The notes: generated by a model not told the origin, from the letters alone. A stretch of 64,000 nucleotides of DNA from Phascolarctobacterium sp. ET69 (GCF_023336935.1 NZ_JAMBLR010000003.1:293587-357586), one strand, 5' to 3'. Counted from the first letter of the stretch, positions 33,912 through 42,810 are shown. Made by a program: numbers and translations.

Positions 33912-33957
33912 AAAAATCAGGACGGCTGCTTTATTTGAGCAGCTGCCCTGATTTTTT
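33912..33957 (+). terminator. Terminator after pepT
   Basis: A long hairpin with a 10-bp outer stem (AAAAATCAGG/CCTGATTTTT), an inner GCTGCT/AGCAGC stem and a T-run. Confidence 0.85.
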
Positions 33958-34212
33958 ATTATACCTAAAAGTAATGAAGTATCAGGTTTTATAACTATTT
34001 GTTGTTTTAACTGCACAGAATTATAATAAAACTAACAGGAATAAAATTTTATAATGCTGCGGCGGTACAGGATAGTGTTATAATTAAATGTGTGGATGGG
34101 ATTGCAAAAACACATGGCGCAAAATACGGCACAGGCTGCCGGGGCTGAACATGTATGGTCTGCCGGAGAGCAGAAAATATAAATTTAAATTTATTGAGAA
34201 AGAGGGATAATT
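33958..34212 (+). promoter_or_regulatory. Flavodoxin upstream region with promoter
   Basis: This gap after pepT holds a TATAAT at 34079-34084 and further TATAAT-like runs near 34021 and 34050. From 34084 about 120 nt lead to the flavodoxin start at 34213 (AGAGGG ribosome site). A 28-codon opening from 34096 has no ribosome binding site and no recognisable product. No known riboswitch is visible. Confidence 0.45.
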
Positions 34213-34695
34213 ATGCAGAAAGTATTAGTTGCTTATTTTTCGTGCAGCGGTGTAACAAAAAAGCTGGCGCAAACGCTGGCAGACGTTGTTAAAGGCGATT
34301 TGTATGAAATTACGCCCGCGCAGCCCTACACGGCGGCAGATTTAAACTGGCAGGACAAAAATTCGCGCAGCTCGGTAGAAATGAGAGATAAATCTTCGCG
34401 CCCTGCCATCAGCGGCAGCGTAAAAGATTTTGCGCAGTATGACACCGTTTTTGTGGGCTTTCCGATTTGGTGGTATGTTGCGCCGACAATTATTAATACC
34501 TTTTTGGAAAGCGAAGATTTTTCCGGCAAAACCGTTATTCCGTTTGCAACAAGCGGCGGCAGCGGCGTAGGCGATACGGATAAATTTCTGCATCCTTCCT
34601 GTTCCGAACAAACGGCATGGCGTCCGGCAAAACGCTTTGCAGGCAGCACAGGCGCGGCAGAGCTGCAAAAATGGGTGGAAGGCTTAAAACTATAA
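34213..34695 (+). CDS. Flavodoxin-like protein
   Basis: 160 aa, FMN-binding flavodoxin fold: the phosphate loop SCSGVTKKLAQTL (10-22), the VFVGFPIWWYVAPTII motif near residues 76-91 and the third loop FATSGGSGVG. Proteins of this length and pattern are typical single-domain flavodoxins of anaerobes and move low-potential electrons. Single gene between its own promoter and a strong terminator; the partner reductase is not evident. Confidence 0.88.
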   Translation: MQKVLVAYFSCSGVTKKLAQTLADVVKGDLYEITPAQPYTAADLNWQDKNSRSSVEMRDKSSRPAISGSVKDFAQYDTVFVGFPIWWYVAPTIINTFLESEDFSGKTVIPFATSGGSGVGDTDKFLHPSCSEQTAWRPAKRFAGSTGAAELQKWVEGLKL

Positions 34696-34723
34696 GCATT
34701 TAAAAATTAAAATCAACAAAACA

Positions 34724-34754
34724 AAAACTCCGCAGTTTAATGCTGCGGAGTTTT
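34724..34754. terminator. Bidirectional terminator
   Basis: A 12-bp stem AAAACTCCGCAG with its complement (34724-34735 / 34743-34754) lies between convergent genes. Confidence 0.88.
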
Positions 34755-34798
34755 GCTGTATATACGTAGTTTATGTTGTTATGCTTTGATTGTGCTGT

Positions 34799-35536
34799 TT
34801 AAAATTTGGCGTTATCCTTAAAGGCACGGCCAAAATCAGTAAGTGTTAAATCGGCGTAGCTGAAATCGGCATCGTCAAGCATGGCACGGTCGAGCCGGGC
34901 GCCGTTAAGCTGCGCGTGCTGCAAATTGCTGCGCGAAAGGTTGGCAGAGGTTAAATCGGCATTGGTGAGCACGGCGTTTTGCATTTTGGCATTGTATAAA
35001 TTGGCGTGTGTTAAAACAGCGCTAGTTAAATCTGTTTTATACAGCCAGCTGTAAGACATTCCGGCGTAGCTGAAGTCAGCATTCTGCGCATTTGCTTTGT
35101 CCAGGGTTGCTTCCTGCAATTTGGCATAGGCAAAGCTTGCATAGTTTAAATCTGCGCCGCGCAGGCCTGTGCGGTACAGTACGGCGTTATTTAAAACGGC
35201 TTTGTCCAGCTTGTTTCCGTTTAGGTTGGCATAGCTTAAATCCGCGCCGCTTAAATTGGCTTTGGTTAAAGTGCAGTTTTTAAATACTGCCCTGTGCATG
35301 TTTGCGTTTTGTAAGTCTGCGCCGCTTAAATCGGTGTCTGCCAAGCGCGCGCCGTTAAGGCTGGCACCGCGCAGGTTAATGCCGTTAAGGTTAAGCCCGC
35401 TTAAATCCGCGCCGCTTAAATCCGCACCGGGGCAGCTGATGCCGCTCTGCACCTGCTGCACGTCGTTTGCGTTGTAGGCAAATGCCGCTGCCGGTAAGGC
35501 AAGGCAGCAAATAAATGTTAATAAAAATTTTTTCAT
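34799..35536 (-). CDS. Secreted pentapeptide-repeat protein
   Basis: 245 aa: a signal peptide (MKKFLLTFICCLALPAAAFA), then almost uninterrupted A(D/N)Lxx pentapeptide repeats from residue 35 to 235 (for example GADLSGADLSGLNLNGINL), which fold into a right-handed quadrilateral beta-helix. Export is unusual for the better-known cytoplasmic DNA-gyrase-protecting pentapeptide proteins; function unknown, presumably an extracytoplasmic structural or binding protein. The start at 35536 follows AGAGGAATT on the reverse strand, 8 bp after the HAD gene, suggesting co-transcription. Confidence 0.88.
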   Translation of the reverse strand: MKKFLLTFICCLALPAAAFAYNANDVQQVQSGISCPGADLSGADLSGLNLNGINLRGASLNGARLADTDLSGADLQNANMHRAVFKNCTLTKANLSGADLSYANLNGNKLDKAVLNNAVLYRTGLRGADLNYASFAYAKLQEATLDKANAQNADFSYAGMSYSWLYKTDLTSAVLTHANLYNAKMQNAVLTNADLTSANLSRSNLQHAQLNGARLDRAMLDDADFSYADLTLTDFGRAFKDNAKF

Positions 35537-35544
35537 AATTCCTC

Positions 35545-36240
35545 TCAGGCTTCGTTAAAAAGTTGAACCAGTTTCTGCGGTTCGTCAGGCAGTTTATCGA
35601 TAATTTTCCACGGTTCGTGCTCCGCAAGCTGCTCTTTGGTGTATGTGGAGCCCGCCAGCACGGCAAGGCAGCGCGCCCCTATGGCTTTGGCGCAGATAAT
35701 GTCATTGGGCGTATCGCCGATAAGAAAAATATCGCTGCCGCTGATTTCTTCTTCCGGATGCATTACCTGCAAACGGCGCAGGGCGATTTTGGCAAGTTCG
35801 CTGCGGTCTTCGCTCAGTTCGCCGCAGACGGCGTAGTGGCTGTCGAAGTATTTGTCGATTCCGTACCGCTGCAATTTTAAATAAGCACCGGTAGTGGTGT
35901 TGCCGGTTAAAAGGCAGGTTTTAAATCCCTCAAGGCCTTCAAAATAAGCCAGCGTTGCGGTTACATTAGGCATTAAATGCCCCTGGCGTTCTTTTAAAAA
36001 TTTTGGCAGCAGGCGGTGGTAGTTAATTAAAATGTTTGCGGCATCAAAAGTGCGGCAGCGCCCTTTAATATCAATACAAATTTGTTTGATAATCTGTGAA
36101 TCCGTTGCGCCTGCCAGCGGATGCGAAAACTGGAAATTTTCGACGCCGAACAGTTCCCTGATTGCCGCGCGCAGCGCATCTGCCCCTGCAAGTCCTGTCA
36201 GAAGCAGCGTGCCGTCAATATCCCAAAAAATATATTTCAT
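35545..36240 (-). CDS. HAD-superfamily phosphatase
   Basis: 231 aa with the HAD motifs: nucleophile DIDGTLLLTG (7-16), motif II LLTGNTTTGAY, the lysine-containing segment and motif IV IGDTPNDIICAKAIGA. The cap domain is small and helical, as in phosphoglycolate phosphatase-like (subclass I) enzymes. The substrate is not determinable. ATG 36240 follows GGAGGATTTT on the reverse strand; upstream lies the terminator of the SpeD-like gene. Confidence 0.88.
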   Translation of the reverse strand: MKYIFWDIDGTLLLTGLAGADALRAAIRELFGVENFQFSHPLAGATDSQIIKQICIDIKGRCRTFDAANILINYHRLLPKFLKERQGHLMPNVTATLAYFEGLEGFKTCLLTGNTTTGAYLKLQRYGIDKYFDSHYAVCGELSEDRSELAKIALRRLQVMHPEEEISGSDIFLIGDTPNDIICAKAIGARCLAVLAGSTYTKEQLAEHEPWKIIDKLPDEPQKLVQLFNEA

Positions 36241-36275
36241 AAAATCCTCCGTTTAAATGCAGGGTAAAAGAAAAA

Positions 36276-36291
36276 GCTGCCTTTTGGCAGC
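36276..36291 (-). terminator. Terminator of the SpeD-like gene
   Basis: GCTGCC/GGCAGC stem with a TTTTTCTTTT run on the reverse strand. Confidence 0.7.
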
Positions 36292-36293
36292 GT

Positions 36294-36755
36294 TTAAATT
36301 GATTTAGGACGCATCATCAGTTTAGATAATTTTTTGCCAAGGGTTTTGGCTTTGCGTATGATTTTTGTATGCGATTTGCGGCGCGGTTTCATATCGCTTT
36401 CGTTGCCGAAATCGCCGCGTTCCAGATAAGTGATTTTGGATTTGTCGGGATTGAAGTATTTGCGCATAAAGCGTGCCAGCCCGTCGGGGTCGGCTTCTTT
36501 AAAGCAGGTAAAAATATCAATCGTGGCAAAGCCCATATCCGGATAAACGTGCATGGTAATATGCCCCTGCTTGCAGTGCGCAAACACGGAATATTCGTCA
36601 ATGCCGTCCTCGTCGTTTACATAAACGCCGCTCGGCTCCATGCCGAAACGCGCTGCGGCACTGCTGAGCATGTGCTCGATGCCGATAACGTCATCCAAAA
36701 GTATATCGCTGCAATTATACATATCAATGGCAATTTGTGTGCCGATGGATTTCAA
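36294..36755 (-). CDS. S-adenosylmethionine decarboxylase-like protein lacking the pyruvoyl serine
   Basis: 153 aa. The N-terminal 115 residues align with prokaryotic SpeD/SpeH: MKSIGTQIAIDMYNC, then HITMHVYPDMGFATIDIFTC, keeping H65, H69, P72 and C84. The self-cleavage site, normally Glu-Ser-His with Ser becoming the pyruvoyl cofactor, reads Gln63-Gly64-His65, so cleavage and AdoMet decarboxylation cannot proceed as known. A basic C-terminal tail (about 40 residues, RRKSHTKIIRKAKTLGKKLSK) is added. Probably a non-processed SpeD paralogue with another function; no spermidine synthase is nearby. ATG 36755 has AGGAGGTTC upstream. Confidence 0.82.
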   Translation of the reverse strand: MKSIGTQIAIDMYNCSDILLDDVIGIEHMLSSAAARFGMEPSGVYVNDEDGIDEYSVFAHCKQGHITMHVYPDMGFATIDIFTCFKEADPDGLARFMRKYFNPDKSKITYLERGDFGNESDMKPRRKSHTKIIRKAKTLGKKLSKLMMRPKSI

Positions 36756-36880
36756 AGCGGAACCTCCTGCCTTTTTGGAAAAAGGCTAAAACGTATTTAA
36801 TTAATTATAGCTAATTTTAAACCTGTTGTCAAAAAATAATAGCCTGCGCGGCCGAGGTTTATTAACTTAAAAAAACATGC

Positions 36881-36886
36881 TATAAT
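36881..36886 (+). promoter_or_regulatory. -10 box of the recD2 promoter
   Basis: TATAAT at 36881-36886 with a weak -35 (TTTATT at 36858) 17 bp upstream. Confidence 0.5.
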
Positions 36887-36920
36887 TAACTGAACATTTG
36901 TTTTGTACGGTGGTGAGCAT

Positions 36921-39128
36921 TTGGAACAGCTGCAGGGAACACTGGAAAATGTTATATATCAGAGCGGCGACGGTAGCTTTTGCGTGCTGCGCGTTAAAGC
37001 GGCAGCCGGTTTGGCAACGGTTACCTATAAAGGCATGGCGCCCTATATGGGCGAAAACATTGCCATGGAAGGCGAATGGTGCGAGCATGTGCGTTTTGGG
37101 CGCCAGTTTCGGGCCGATACTTTGCGCGTAGTTAAGCCTTCCACCACGGATGGCATTGAGCGCTTTTTGGCATCCGGCGCGGTTAAGGGCATTGGCAGAA
37201 CCATGGCGGCGCGTATTGTGGAGCATTTTGGCAGCCGCACGCTGACAGTTATGGAAAGCGAGCCGGAAAGGCTGACGGAAGTTGCAGGCATAGGCCGCAA
37301 AAAGGCCGAAAGCATTGCGGCATCTTACGCGGAACTGAGCGAGATGCGCGAACTGATGCTGTTTTTGGAGCAGCACGGCGTAAGCGCCAACTATGCGCCC
37401 AAACTGGCAGCGCGCTATGGCAGCACGGCACTGGTGCGCGTGCAGGAAAACCCCTATGCCCTTGCGGGCGAAGTAACGGGCATAGGCTTCAGGACGGCCG
37501 ACAAAATAGCGCTGGCACTGGGGTGCAGCCGCAGCGACAGGCGGCGCATAGAAGCAGGGCTTGTTTATGCGCTTAACATGGCGGCATCTGCCGGGCATAC
37601 CTGCGTGCCGGAAGAACTTTTGGTGCAGGAAACGGTTAAACTTTTGCAGACTGACCCGGAGCCGGTAAAAGAACTTTTTAAAGAACTGATTGACGAAGAC
37701 CGCCTGCGCACGGAAGAAGTGGGCGGGCTGCGCCTTATTTACCCGGAATATCTGTATCAGGCGGAAACGCAGACGGCAAAACGTTTGATAGCGTTGCGTG
37801 ATGCGCCGGGAAAAATTAAAAGCGTTGATGTTGAAAAAATTATCGGTCAGTGGGAACGGGAGGCAGGCATACAGCTTGCCGTAGCGCAGAAAGAAGCCAT
37901 CCATGCTTCGCTTAAATACGGCGTATTTGTATTAACCGGCGGGCCGGGCACAGGCAAAACCACCGTTGTTAAGGGCATTATAACGGTGCTGGAAAAAGCG
38001 GGCTGCCGCATTTTGCTGGCGGCGCCTACGGGCAGGGCGGCCAAGCGTCTGGCAGAATCAAGCGGGCATACGGCGCAGACGGTACACCGCCTTTTGGAAT
38101 ATCAGCCGGACGGCAGCGGCTTTAACTTTGGCAAAAACGACAGCGACCCGCTGGACGCGGAAGCAATTATTATCGACGAAGCCTCCATGCTGGATATTAC
38201 TTTAATGCATCATCTGCTGAAAGCAGTGCCGGGCGGCTGCCGCCTTATTTTTGTCGGCGACGTGGACCAGCTGCCTTCGGTAGGGCCCGGTTCGGTATTA
38301 AAAGATATTATCCGCAGCAAAAAAATGCCGGTAGTAAGGCTGGAAAATGTTTTCCGCCAGGCGGAAGTAAGCCCCATTGTGCGCAACGCTCACCGTATTA
38401 ACCATGGGCAGATGCCGGAATTTGCCGAACACAGTGATTTTGAATTTGCCGGTTTTGACAACGAGTTTATGGCGGCGGATTTTGTGGCGCAGCTGTACGG
38501 AAAGATAGCGGCCGAACACGGCCTGCAGTATGTGCAGGTGCTTTCGCCAATGCACAAAAACCCCTGCGGCGTGCAGAACTTAAACAAAGTTTTGCAGCAG
38601 CATTTAAACCCGCCCGCGGCAGACAAGGGCGAACTGACGCTGCCGGGAGGAGCCGTGCTGCGCGAAGGCGATAAGGTAATGCAGATTCGCAACAACTACG
38701 AAAAAGAAGTGTTTAACGGCGACATAGGGCGCATAATACGCATCGACGGAGGCAATGTAACGGTTGTGTATGACGACGGCGGCAAACCGGTTTTTACCGC
38801 GTTTGAAGATGAATATGCTTATGCCGGTATCAGCGGCAACAAAATTGTTTACACTTCTGCCGAAGTAGATGAACTGCAGTTAGCCTATGCCATGAGCGTG
38901 CATAAATCGCAGGGCAGCGAATACCCGGTGGTAATACTTTTAATGGTGCCGGGGCATTATATAATGCTGCAGCGCAACCTGTTTTACACTGCGGTAACAA
39001 GGGCGCGGCAAAAGGTTGTAATAGTCGGCAGCAAAAAAGCCGTGCAGGCAGCTGTTTTAAACGATAAAACGCGCAAGCGCTATTCGCTTTTGGCAGAACG
39101 CTTGCAGGAACAGGCTGACGTATTTTAA
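36921..39128 (+). CDS. recD2: RecD2 family 5'-3' DNA helicase
   Basis: 735 aa, the AddAB/RecBCD-independent RecD2 (YrrC) helicase involved in replication-fork maintenance and mutation avoidance. It has an N-terminal OB-like region, tandem helix-hairpin-helix units (VKGIGRTMAARIVEHFG and VAGIGRKKAESIAA), Walker A GGPGTGKTT (near 340), Walker B IIIDEASMLD, and C-terminal motifs AYAMSVHKSQGSEYP and FYTAVTRARQKV. TTG 36921 follows GGTGGTGA; TTG 36903 is possible. comFC follows 15 bp downstream. Confidence 0.93.
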   Translation: MEQLQGTLENVIYQSGDGSFCVLRVKAAAGLATVTYKGMAPYMGENIAMEGEWCEHVRFGRQFRADTLRVVKPSTTDGIERFLASGAVKGIGRTMAARIVEHFGSRTLTVMESEPERLTEVAGIGRKKAESIAASYAELSEMRELMLFLEQHGVSANYAPKLAARYGSTALVRVQENPYALAGEVTGIGFRTADKIALALGCSRSDRRRIEAGLVYALNMAASAGHTCVPEELLVQETVKLLQTDPEPVKELFKELIDEDRLRTEEVGGLRLIYPEYLYQAETQTAKRLIALRDAPGKIKSVDVEKIIGQWEREAGIQLAVAQKEAIHASLKYGVFVLTGGPGTGKTTVVKGIITVLEKAGCRILLAAPTGRAAKRLAESSGHTAQTVHRLLEYQPDGSGFNFGKNDSDPLDAEAIIIDEASMLDITLMHHLLKAVPGGCRLIFVGDVDQLPSVGPGSVLKDIIRSKKMPVVRLENVFRQAEVSPIVRNAHRINHGQMPEFAEHSDFEFAGFDNEFMAADFVAQLYGKIAAEHGLQYVQVLSPMHKNPCGVQNLNKVLQQHLNPPAADKGELTLPGGAVLREGDKVMQIRNNYEKEVFNGDIGRIIRIDGGNVTVVYDDGGKPVFTAFEDEYAYAGISGNKIVYTSAEVDELQLAYAMSVHKSQGSEYPVVILLMVPGHYIMLQRNLFYTAVTRARQKVVIVGSKKAVQAAVLNDKTRKRYSLLAERLQEQADVF

Positions 39129-39143
39129 TAAAATGGTGATAAT

Positions 39144-39800
39144 TTGAATTATATAAAAGAATGGTGGCGGACGCTTGTAAGCGTGTTTTTTGCGCAGAGC
39201 TGTGCCGTATGCAATGCGGAAACCGAAAGCGGTGTGTTTTGCCCTGTTTGCAGGCGCAGTGAACTTTTGCTTGAAGCAATGCCGGGGCTGTTAAACCTTG
39301 ACGGCGCGGTAATGGGGTATAAATACAGCGGCGCGCTTAAAGAAATGCTGCACAAACTTAAATTTGAAGGTGAAAGCAAATTTTTGCAGCCGCTGGCGGA
39401 AGAAGCCGTATTTTTAGCACAGGCATATAGCGAAAGCTGCTTTGATATGGTGGTGTCCGTACCGACGGACGCGGCAAGGCGCAGACAGCGCGGCTTTGAT
39501 ATACCTGAAAGTATTTTTGCCGGAGCACTTGCCGTTAAAGGCGTGTGGCAGCCGCAGGTTTTGACGCGTATAAAGGCAACAGCGCCTCAGTACGGCCTTG
39601 CGCCGGATAAACGCCGCAGCAATGTGCTCGGCTGTTTTGAGGTGCGGGGCAGCGTAAGCGGCGCTAAAATTTTATTGGTAGACGATATTTTAACCACCGG
39701 CGCGACGCTGGACGAAGCGGCAAAAACCTTAAAGCAGGCAGGCGCTAAAAGCGTTTATGCTTTGACACTGTGCGGCAGTCTGGAAAATTTTAAGAAATAA
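39144..39800 (+). CDS. comFC: ComFC-like phosphoribosyltransferase-fold competence protein
   Basis: 218 aa. The N-terminal zinc-type cysteines CAVCNAETESGVFCPVC (20-36) precede a type I phosphoribosyltransferase domain with the PRPP loop ILLVDDILTTGATLDEA (near 175-191). ComFC/ComF is required for DNA uptake downstream of ComEC. TTG 39144 follows GGTGATAAT. Together with comEA, comEC and the comG-like cluster it supports a competence potential, though no comFA helicase is adjacent (recD2 occupies that place). Confidence 0.9.
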   Translation: MNYIKEWWRTLVSVFFAQSCAVCNAETESGVFCPVCRRSELLLEAMPGLLNLDGAVMGYKYSGALKEMLHKLKFEGESKFLQPLAEEAVFLAQAYSESCFDMVVSVPTDAARRRQRGFDIPESIFAGALAVKGVWQPQVLTRIKATAPQYGLAPDKRRSNVLGCFEVRGSVSGAKILLVDDILTTGATLDEAAKTLKQAGAKSVYALTLCGSLENFKK

Positions 39801-39996
39801 AAATATAGTAGTATAGAAATAAGCACAAAATAAAAGTCGAAAAAATATTAAATTAGAAGGAAAAGTGCATTGACAAATATTAAGAATAATAAAATTTATT
39901 ATAAAAAATATTTTTTATACATTTAATATATACAATAATATAAACTTTGGAAAATTTGATACTTTATTTTAGTAGAAAAGTTAAATTTTATTATAA
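39801..39996. other. AT-rich intergenic stretch
   Basis: Nothing coding is visible. Base composition shifts here from that of comFC to the very AT-rich style of the MBOAT region, marking the left edge of that block. Confidence 0.5.
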
Positions 39997-40032
39997 AAAA
40001 AGCAGTTTCAGCTTTAGGCGAAACTGCTTTTT
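39997..40032 (-). terminator. Terminator of the O-acyltransferase operon
   Basis: A 13-bp perfect stem AAAAAGCAGTTTC with its complement and a 10-nt loop, T-rich on both sides. Confidence 0.88.
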
Positions 40033-40067
40033 AAGTCAAATGCGATATTAATACACTTAATAAATTT

Positions 40068-41267
40068 TTAATATGTAAATTTACCAAACAAGTCTTTATT
40101 ACTACCAGGATAAAAAACTCTATCAACTATTTCTAAAACTACAACATCTGGATCATATCTTTTCAAAAGATATTTCATATCAGTTTTTGTTTTTTTCTCA
40201 GCGTATCCATTATAATGGGTGATAATTGTTTCTTTTGCAAATTGTGCTAAATACGGGGCCATAAAGGTTGTATAAGAATCTGATAAAACTAAAATTTTAA
40301 TATCAGATGTAGATTTATTGTTTTTTAAAATTAGTTCTCCGTTATGTATTTTTTCCCAATAGTTTATTTTTGATAGTAGCCCACCAACTTGCAAGGTTTC
40401 TCCTGTATAACAATCAGTAAAAAATATTTCATTAGTATATTTTTCACTCCAAGGAATGGTATCCTTATTTTTGTTCGGATCAAAGCCAAGCATGGATAAA
40501 TAATCACCAGGATGCACTGTTTCTAAAAACGTTCCGTCTAAATTAAGGCCCTCGTAAAATTTTGTTTTATGTTCGTTAGAAATTTTTTGTAGTAGCTTAT
40601 CTGCGCCGAAAGATGCTCCATGATAATTCCAGTGGCTATCTACTGGTATATATAATATATGAGATGATTTTAATTTTTCTTCTTTTAAATTTTGAGTAAT
40701 TGATAGGTAATTTATATTATTATTTTTTAATAATTTTTCAGATTGAATAAAAAAGGAATCAGGTTTTTTGTATGTATTACGAATTTGTTCTGGGAAAAAT
40801 TCACGATACATTGTTTCTTTGCTTGGAGGGATAAACAAAATAAAATTTTTACCTTTTTCATTACAATAACTTTGTAAATGTTTGATGCTGTTAATTTTTT
40901 GTTCAGGTTCATTAAAAGATGTTATAATCATATCTTTATGAAAAAGCCAGTTGTTTTTACCTCTAAATATTTTTGGGTGATTTAAAACGCCAATATTCAG
41001 ATTAAAATCGCTCCATCTTTTTATCGCTTTGTCCCTGTACCTTAATCTGTCTTGATACCATTTTTCAAATTGTTCATAAAACTCTTTTGATTTTAAAGAT
41101 TGAGTTGGGCGGGGAGTGATTCTTCTATTTTCTGTTTGGGCAATAAGGCGTGCGTTTTTTTCACCTCTGTATAAGCCAGTATTAGGTATTGCCAAAAATG
41201 TTGCAAATACTACTATAAAACTTATAGGTATTATCTTCTTCAGTTTGCTGATGTTTTTATTATTCAT
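40068..41267 (-). CDS. AlgX/AlgJ-like DHHW-family protein, partner of the MBOAT acyltransferase
   Basis: 399 aa with one N-terminal membrane anchor (IIPISFIVVFATFLAIPN) and an extracytoplasmic SGNH-like domain. It has the motif DSHWNYHGASFG (Asp-His pair of the DHHW/AlgX family, near 210) and LVLSDSYTTFMAPYLAQF, whose Ser-Asp lies where the catalytic nucleophile is found. In AlgIJX, DltBD and similar pairs such a protein transfers the acyl group delivered by an MBOAT protein to a polysaccharide. It lies 8 bp after the MBOAT gene, so they form one operon, and is AT-rich relative to the chromosome. The acceptor polymer is unknown. Confidence 0.82.
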   Translation of the reverse strand: MNNKNISKLKKIIPISFIVVFATFLAIPNTGLYRGEKNARLIAQTENRRITPRPTQSLKSKEFYEQFEKWYQDRLRYRDKAIKRWSDFNLNIGVLNHPKIFRGKNNWLFHKDMIITSFNEPEQKINSIKHLQSYCNEKGKNFILFIPPSKETMYREFFPEQIRNTYKKPDSFFIQSEKLLKNNNINYLSITQNLKEEKLKSSHILYIPVDSHWNYHGASFGADKLLQKISNEHKTKFYEGLNLDGTFLETVHPGDYLSMLGFDPNKNKDTIPWSEKYTNEIFFTDCYTGETLQVGGLLSKINYWEKIHNGELILKNNKSTSDIKILVLSDSYTTFMAPYLAQFAKETIITHYNGYAEKKTKTDMKYLLKRYDPDVVVLEIVDRVFYPGSNKDLFGKFTY

Positions 41268-41275
41268 AATCTACC

Positions 41276-42739
41276 TCAAAATCTAAAGTAAATAAATGGA
41301 TTATAAGTATTGCTCATAACACTCATTACGGACAGGATGAAAAGCAAAAATGCGCAAATATAACCTGCTGTTTTAAAAACTAAAAAACGTAAATGTGTTT
41401 TGCTGCGGCAAACCAGTTTTTTATAAGGTGTACGCCAGTCGATAGAAAATATAATGCCGAAAATAATTGCAAGTATGACGTCATTTTGTAAAAATTCCTG
41501 TGTTAATTCTAAATTCAGCATATTTATTTTAAACATTTGCATCCAGTAATGAACAGCATAGTTAATACTGTCTGCTCTAAACATAACCCATCCGAAAATT
41601 ATGACAAGCAAAGCATAAAAGTGCGATAGCAATTTTTTGTTTTGTAAAAAGTCTTTAAGAAATAAGCTTTCGATAATAATAAAAATCCCATACCAGATAC
41701 CCCATAAAACAAAAGTAATGTTAGCTCCGTGCCATAGACCGGAGCACAAAAATACAAATAAAATATTAAAATAATACTTAAGTTTTCCGCTGCGGTTGCC
41801 TCCTAAATTAATATAAACATAATCTCTTAACCATGTAGACAACGATATATGCCAGCGATGCCAAAATTCTCCGACTGTTTTGGAAATATACGGATAATTA
41901 AAATTTTCTTTATATTTAAAACCAAATAAAGCCGCTAACCCTATAGCCATATCAGAATAACCACTGAAATCAAAATAAATTTGCAATGTATAACAAATAG
42001 CACCAAGCCATGCGGTTGCAAAATCAATTTGTTCAGGTGGAAGTGCAAAAATTTTATCTGCCGCTTTGGCAACGGTGTTGGCAATTAAAACTTTTTTGGC
42101 AAAGCCAAAACAAAAACGGCGAATGCCATTGCTGAAACCGTTTATAGTTATTATTCGATGTTCAAATTGTTTTTGAATGTCTATATATCTTACTATTGGA
42201 CCAGCAACAAGCTGTGGAAACATTAACACATAGGTGAAAAAGTGCAGTATATTTTTATCGGCTTTCATTTTGCCCATATAAACATCAAATGTGTAGCTTA
42301 AAACGTGAAAGGTATAAAAACTAATACCTAAAGGTAAAAGAATTTTATCAACCTGTGATAATTGATAATTTATTCCTAACAAAGCAGCTGTTTTGTTAAA
42401 AATATCAATGGAAAAATGCCAGTATTTAAAATACCATAATAATCCAATACAAATAGCTACGCAGATAATTAATGCGATTTTTTTTATTAAGAATCCTCGT
42501 TCTTTTATAATTAAACTGTTATTAATTTTATTATCTATATTTGAAAATAAAAGTGCTGTGCAATAATTAAGCAAAATAACGCTATACATTAAAAACAACA
42601 TTTTCTGCTCGCCAAAAAAATAAAAAGCAGAACTCATTAAAAATAAAAAAGCGTTGCGAAACCGTTTCTGCATTAAAAAGTACATCCCTAATGTGAAAGG
42701 TAAGAATAAAAATAAAAATACAGGTGTTGTAAAAACCAT
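41276..42739 (-). CDS. MBOAT-family O-acyltransferase (AlgI/DltB-like)
   Basis: 487 aa, about twelve transmembrane segments. The membrane-bound O-acyltransferase signatures are ISFYTFHVLSYTFDVY, DFSGYSDMAIGLAALFGF, EFWHRWHISLSTWLRDYVY and the catalytic His in FLCSGLWHGANITF. It moves an acyl (probably acetyl) group across the membrane for the AlgX-like partner. ATG 42739 has AAAGGATGG upstream on the reverse strand. Its only visible promoter lies within the invertible segment at 42769-42899. AT-rich, likely horizontally acquired as an operon. Confidence 0.9.
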   Translation of the reverse strand: MVFTTPVFLFLFLPFTLGMYFLMQKRFRNAFLFLMSSAFYFFGEQKMLFLMYSVILLNYCTALLFSNIDNKINNSLIIKERGFLIKKIALIICVAICIGLLWYFKYWHFSIDIFNKTAALLGINYQLSQVDKILLPLGISFYTFHVLSYTFDVYMGKMKADKNILHFFTYVLMFPQLVAGPIVRYIDIQKQFEHRIITINGFSNGIRRFCFGFAKKVLIANTVAKAADKIFALPPEQIDFATAWLGAICYTLQIYFDFSGYSDMAIGLAALFGFKYKENFNYPYISKTVGEFWHRWHISLSTWLRDYVYINLGGNRSGKLKYYFNILFVFLCSGLWHGANITFVLWGIWYGIFIIIESLFLKDFLQNKKLLSHFYALLVIIFGWVMFRADSINYAVHYWMQMFKINMLNLELTQEFLQNDVILAIIFGIIFSIDWRTPYKKLVCRSKTHLRFLVFKTAGYICAFLLFILSVMSVMSNTYNPFIYFRF

Positions 42740-42768
42740 AAAACCATCCTTTAATATAAAATTTGAAT

Positions 42769-42787
42769 TTGCTAAAATGTGTACTTT
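42769..42787 (+). repeat. Left inverted repeat of a putative invertible promoter element
   Basis: TTGCTAAAATGTGTACTTT. It matches the reverse complement of the right repeat at 17 of 19 positions. The core AA(A/T)GT-GT-ACTTT is nearly palindromic around a non-palindromic GT dinucleotide, as in serine-recombinase crossover sites. Confidence 0.75.
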
Positions 42788-42810
42788 TTTGTATTTAACA
42801 TTACTGTTTT

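Noticed and set aside
34096..34176. Small open frame upstream of flavodoxin
   Set aside because: No ribosome binding site and no recognisable peptide; treated as leader sequence.
36867..37904. 345-codon reverse frame over the recD2 5' half
   Set aside because: Shadow; the forward frame has all helicase motifs.
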